Below, piece after piece: positions 62,728-64,000 of a stretch of 64,000 bases of DNA. Origin of the DNA: Hirudinaria manillensis (lineage: Eukaryota > Annelida > Clitellata > Hirudinida > Hirudinidae); NCBI GenBank assembly GCA_034509925.1, contig CM067534.1:6024001-6088000 (forward strand), written 5' to 3'. Position numbers and translations under genes: made by a program. The notes below the pieces were generated by a model, which saw only the letters and a program-made list of their open reading frames with translations, made no database searches and was not told the origin of the DNA. The first letter of the stretch is position 1, and each line of letters starts with the position of its first letter.

Positions 62728-64000
62728 CACAGGAATAGTGCGCGCGTTCAAACAATAGCAAGCTGCTCACCCCTTCTTCTACTTTCTCTCGCCTCCGTTT
62801 CTTAATGAAAGAAAGGTCATGGATTGTTCAAACAATCCTCTTATTTTACAGAACTTTATCAAGCCACATTCCAGAGAGTTTGGGTCGAGCTAGTTTGATG
62901 AATTGTTAACGAGCTTAAATGAAATTGGTGATTGGTTCAATTAGTTTATTAAGTTTCGCTATATAAAAATCGTTTGACGAGGTCTAATTTGATTTCATTT
63001 ATTAAAAGGGTTTAGTTGAAGTTTTGGATCGGAAACTGTAACTGGATGTGATGATGTGATAACTGTTGTGATTTGAACAAAACACGTTCATAATTCCTTC
63101 CAATAACTTCATTGACCATTGCATTACCATCTGCTGAATATTTTATAATAAACAAACATCGGGAACATAGTTTGGTAACGTTGAGTTTTTGGCCTCGAGA
63201 TCATACAGGGAAACAAGCCATCTGGAGTCAATCGCTGAAAATTGATGCCGCACGAGACGATTCCAATGTCTTTTGAATCATATTGGGATCTACCATTATG
63301 TAACAACTAGCAAGCCGGGAAGTAGCATTATAATTTATGGTGTAATGTATTCTTACATATGTTAATATATTTGATGTTTTGGAGGAGCAACTAGTGCGGT
63401 TTTCATAACTGACCATTTCAATGGAAAACGAACTCCTTCTCATTCCCTGTTTGAAACAAATTCAATCACTGAAACGATGTTTTCTCGTGATGAACAATTT
63501 GATTATCATGAATGTAGAAATAACAAGAATTTTTATACGTAAAGTTGTCTGTACCTTTCCCTTCTTTTAAGAACCCAAGGTATTGGATTAAAATGCCGAA
63601 TAATTTTAATAATTTCTGAAACGATAGTTTTGAATGGAATTAATCTGACACGTGAGTCGAAAACTGCTGGTATTTTGAACGCAAGAATCGAAGCTTGTGA
63701 AATTCCGGATGGAGCTATGAAATCGACTTTGGATATTATGTGCCGCGTGGTTTCAAAGATGTCTTCTTTGAGAGTTTAAGAATATTATCAGAATCGAAGG
63801 AGATTTGATCGGGTGGTAATTGCTCAGCAAATATTCTGCGGCAAATATTCTCGGGAAATGCTTCCCTCTTAATCATCTCAATTAAATTCGAGTAGGAATT
63901 TCCATGGAAGGACGTAAATTTTGATATAAGTAGGCATTGTTTTAAATAGTAATTAAGTAACGAATAAGTAATTTTAATCGTCATTCCTTTTATTCTTTTA
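62728..64000. other. Right-end intergenic region
   Basis: AT-rich sequence with only short frames (63124-63306, 63228-63443 and 63736-63984, all minus). None has a recognisable motif or splice support. Confidence 0.4.

Overview
This is animal nuclear DNA. It is AT-rich, has spliceosomal introns with GT-AG ends and AATAAA poly(A) signals, and carries single genes with orthologues across Bilateria. It also has many ATT/ATC/GTC-type trinucleotide microsatellites. The gene set fits an invertebrate bilaterian, and the FMRFamide-receptor-like GPCR and the non-LTR element lean weakly towards a spiralian. I cannot name the species.

Layout, left to right: (1) 36-1159, minus: ribosomal protein L9 (RPL9), with a 5'-TOP first exon and two tandem H/ACA-snoRNA-like units in its second coding intron. 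(2) 3397-11078, minus: mitochondrial 2-oxoglutarate dehydrogenase E1 (OGDH), 20 coding exons that splice in phase to 1011 residues. One intron holds a 5'-truncated non-LTR retrotransposon with a restriction-like-endonuclease C-terminus. (3) 12322-12752, plus: a possible small divergent gene of unknown function. (4) 14105-40124, minus: a SynGAP/RASAL2/DAB2IP-type Ras GTPase-activating protein. I assembled 21 exons in phase up to 26914, then two further 5' exons at about 40 kb, one of them a 27-nt microexon. Three possible alternative first exons lie inside the 13-kb intron. (5) 40908-43381, minus: FEM1, the ankyrin-repeat substrate receptor of a CUL2 ubiquitin ligase. (6) 44628-48548, plus: a patatin-like triglyceride lipase (PNPLA2/ATGL, brummer), head-to-head with FEM1. 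(7) 49893-51614, plus: an intronless C2H2 zinc-finger protein. (8) 53870-56009, plus: an SR splicing factor (SRSF4/5/6 or B52 type). (9) 57153-58712, minus: an intronless-CDS rhodopsin-family GPCR, FMRFamide-receptor-like. The remainder to 64000 is intergenic, with microsatellites and one possible TATA promoter.

The genes do not form a pathway. They are a mix of housekeeping genes (translation, TCA cycle, splicing), signalling genes (RasGAP, GPCR), protein turnover (FEM1) and lipid mobilisation (ATGL). The most interesting non-annotation signals are the duplicated H/ACA-like unit in RPL9, the multi-promoter architecture of the RasGAP gene, and an ankyrin-coding remnant with its own stop and poly(A) signal just upstream of FEM1.
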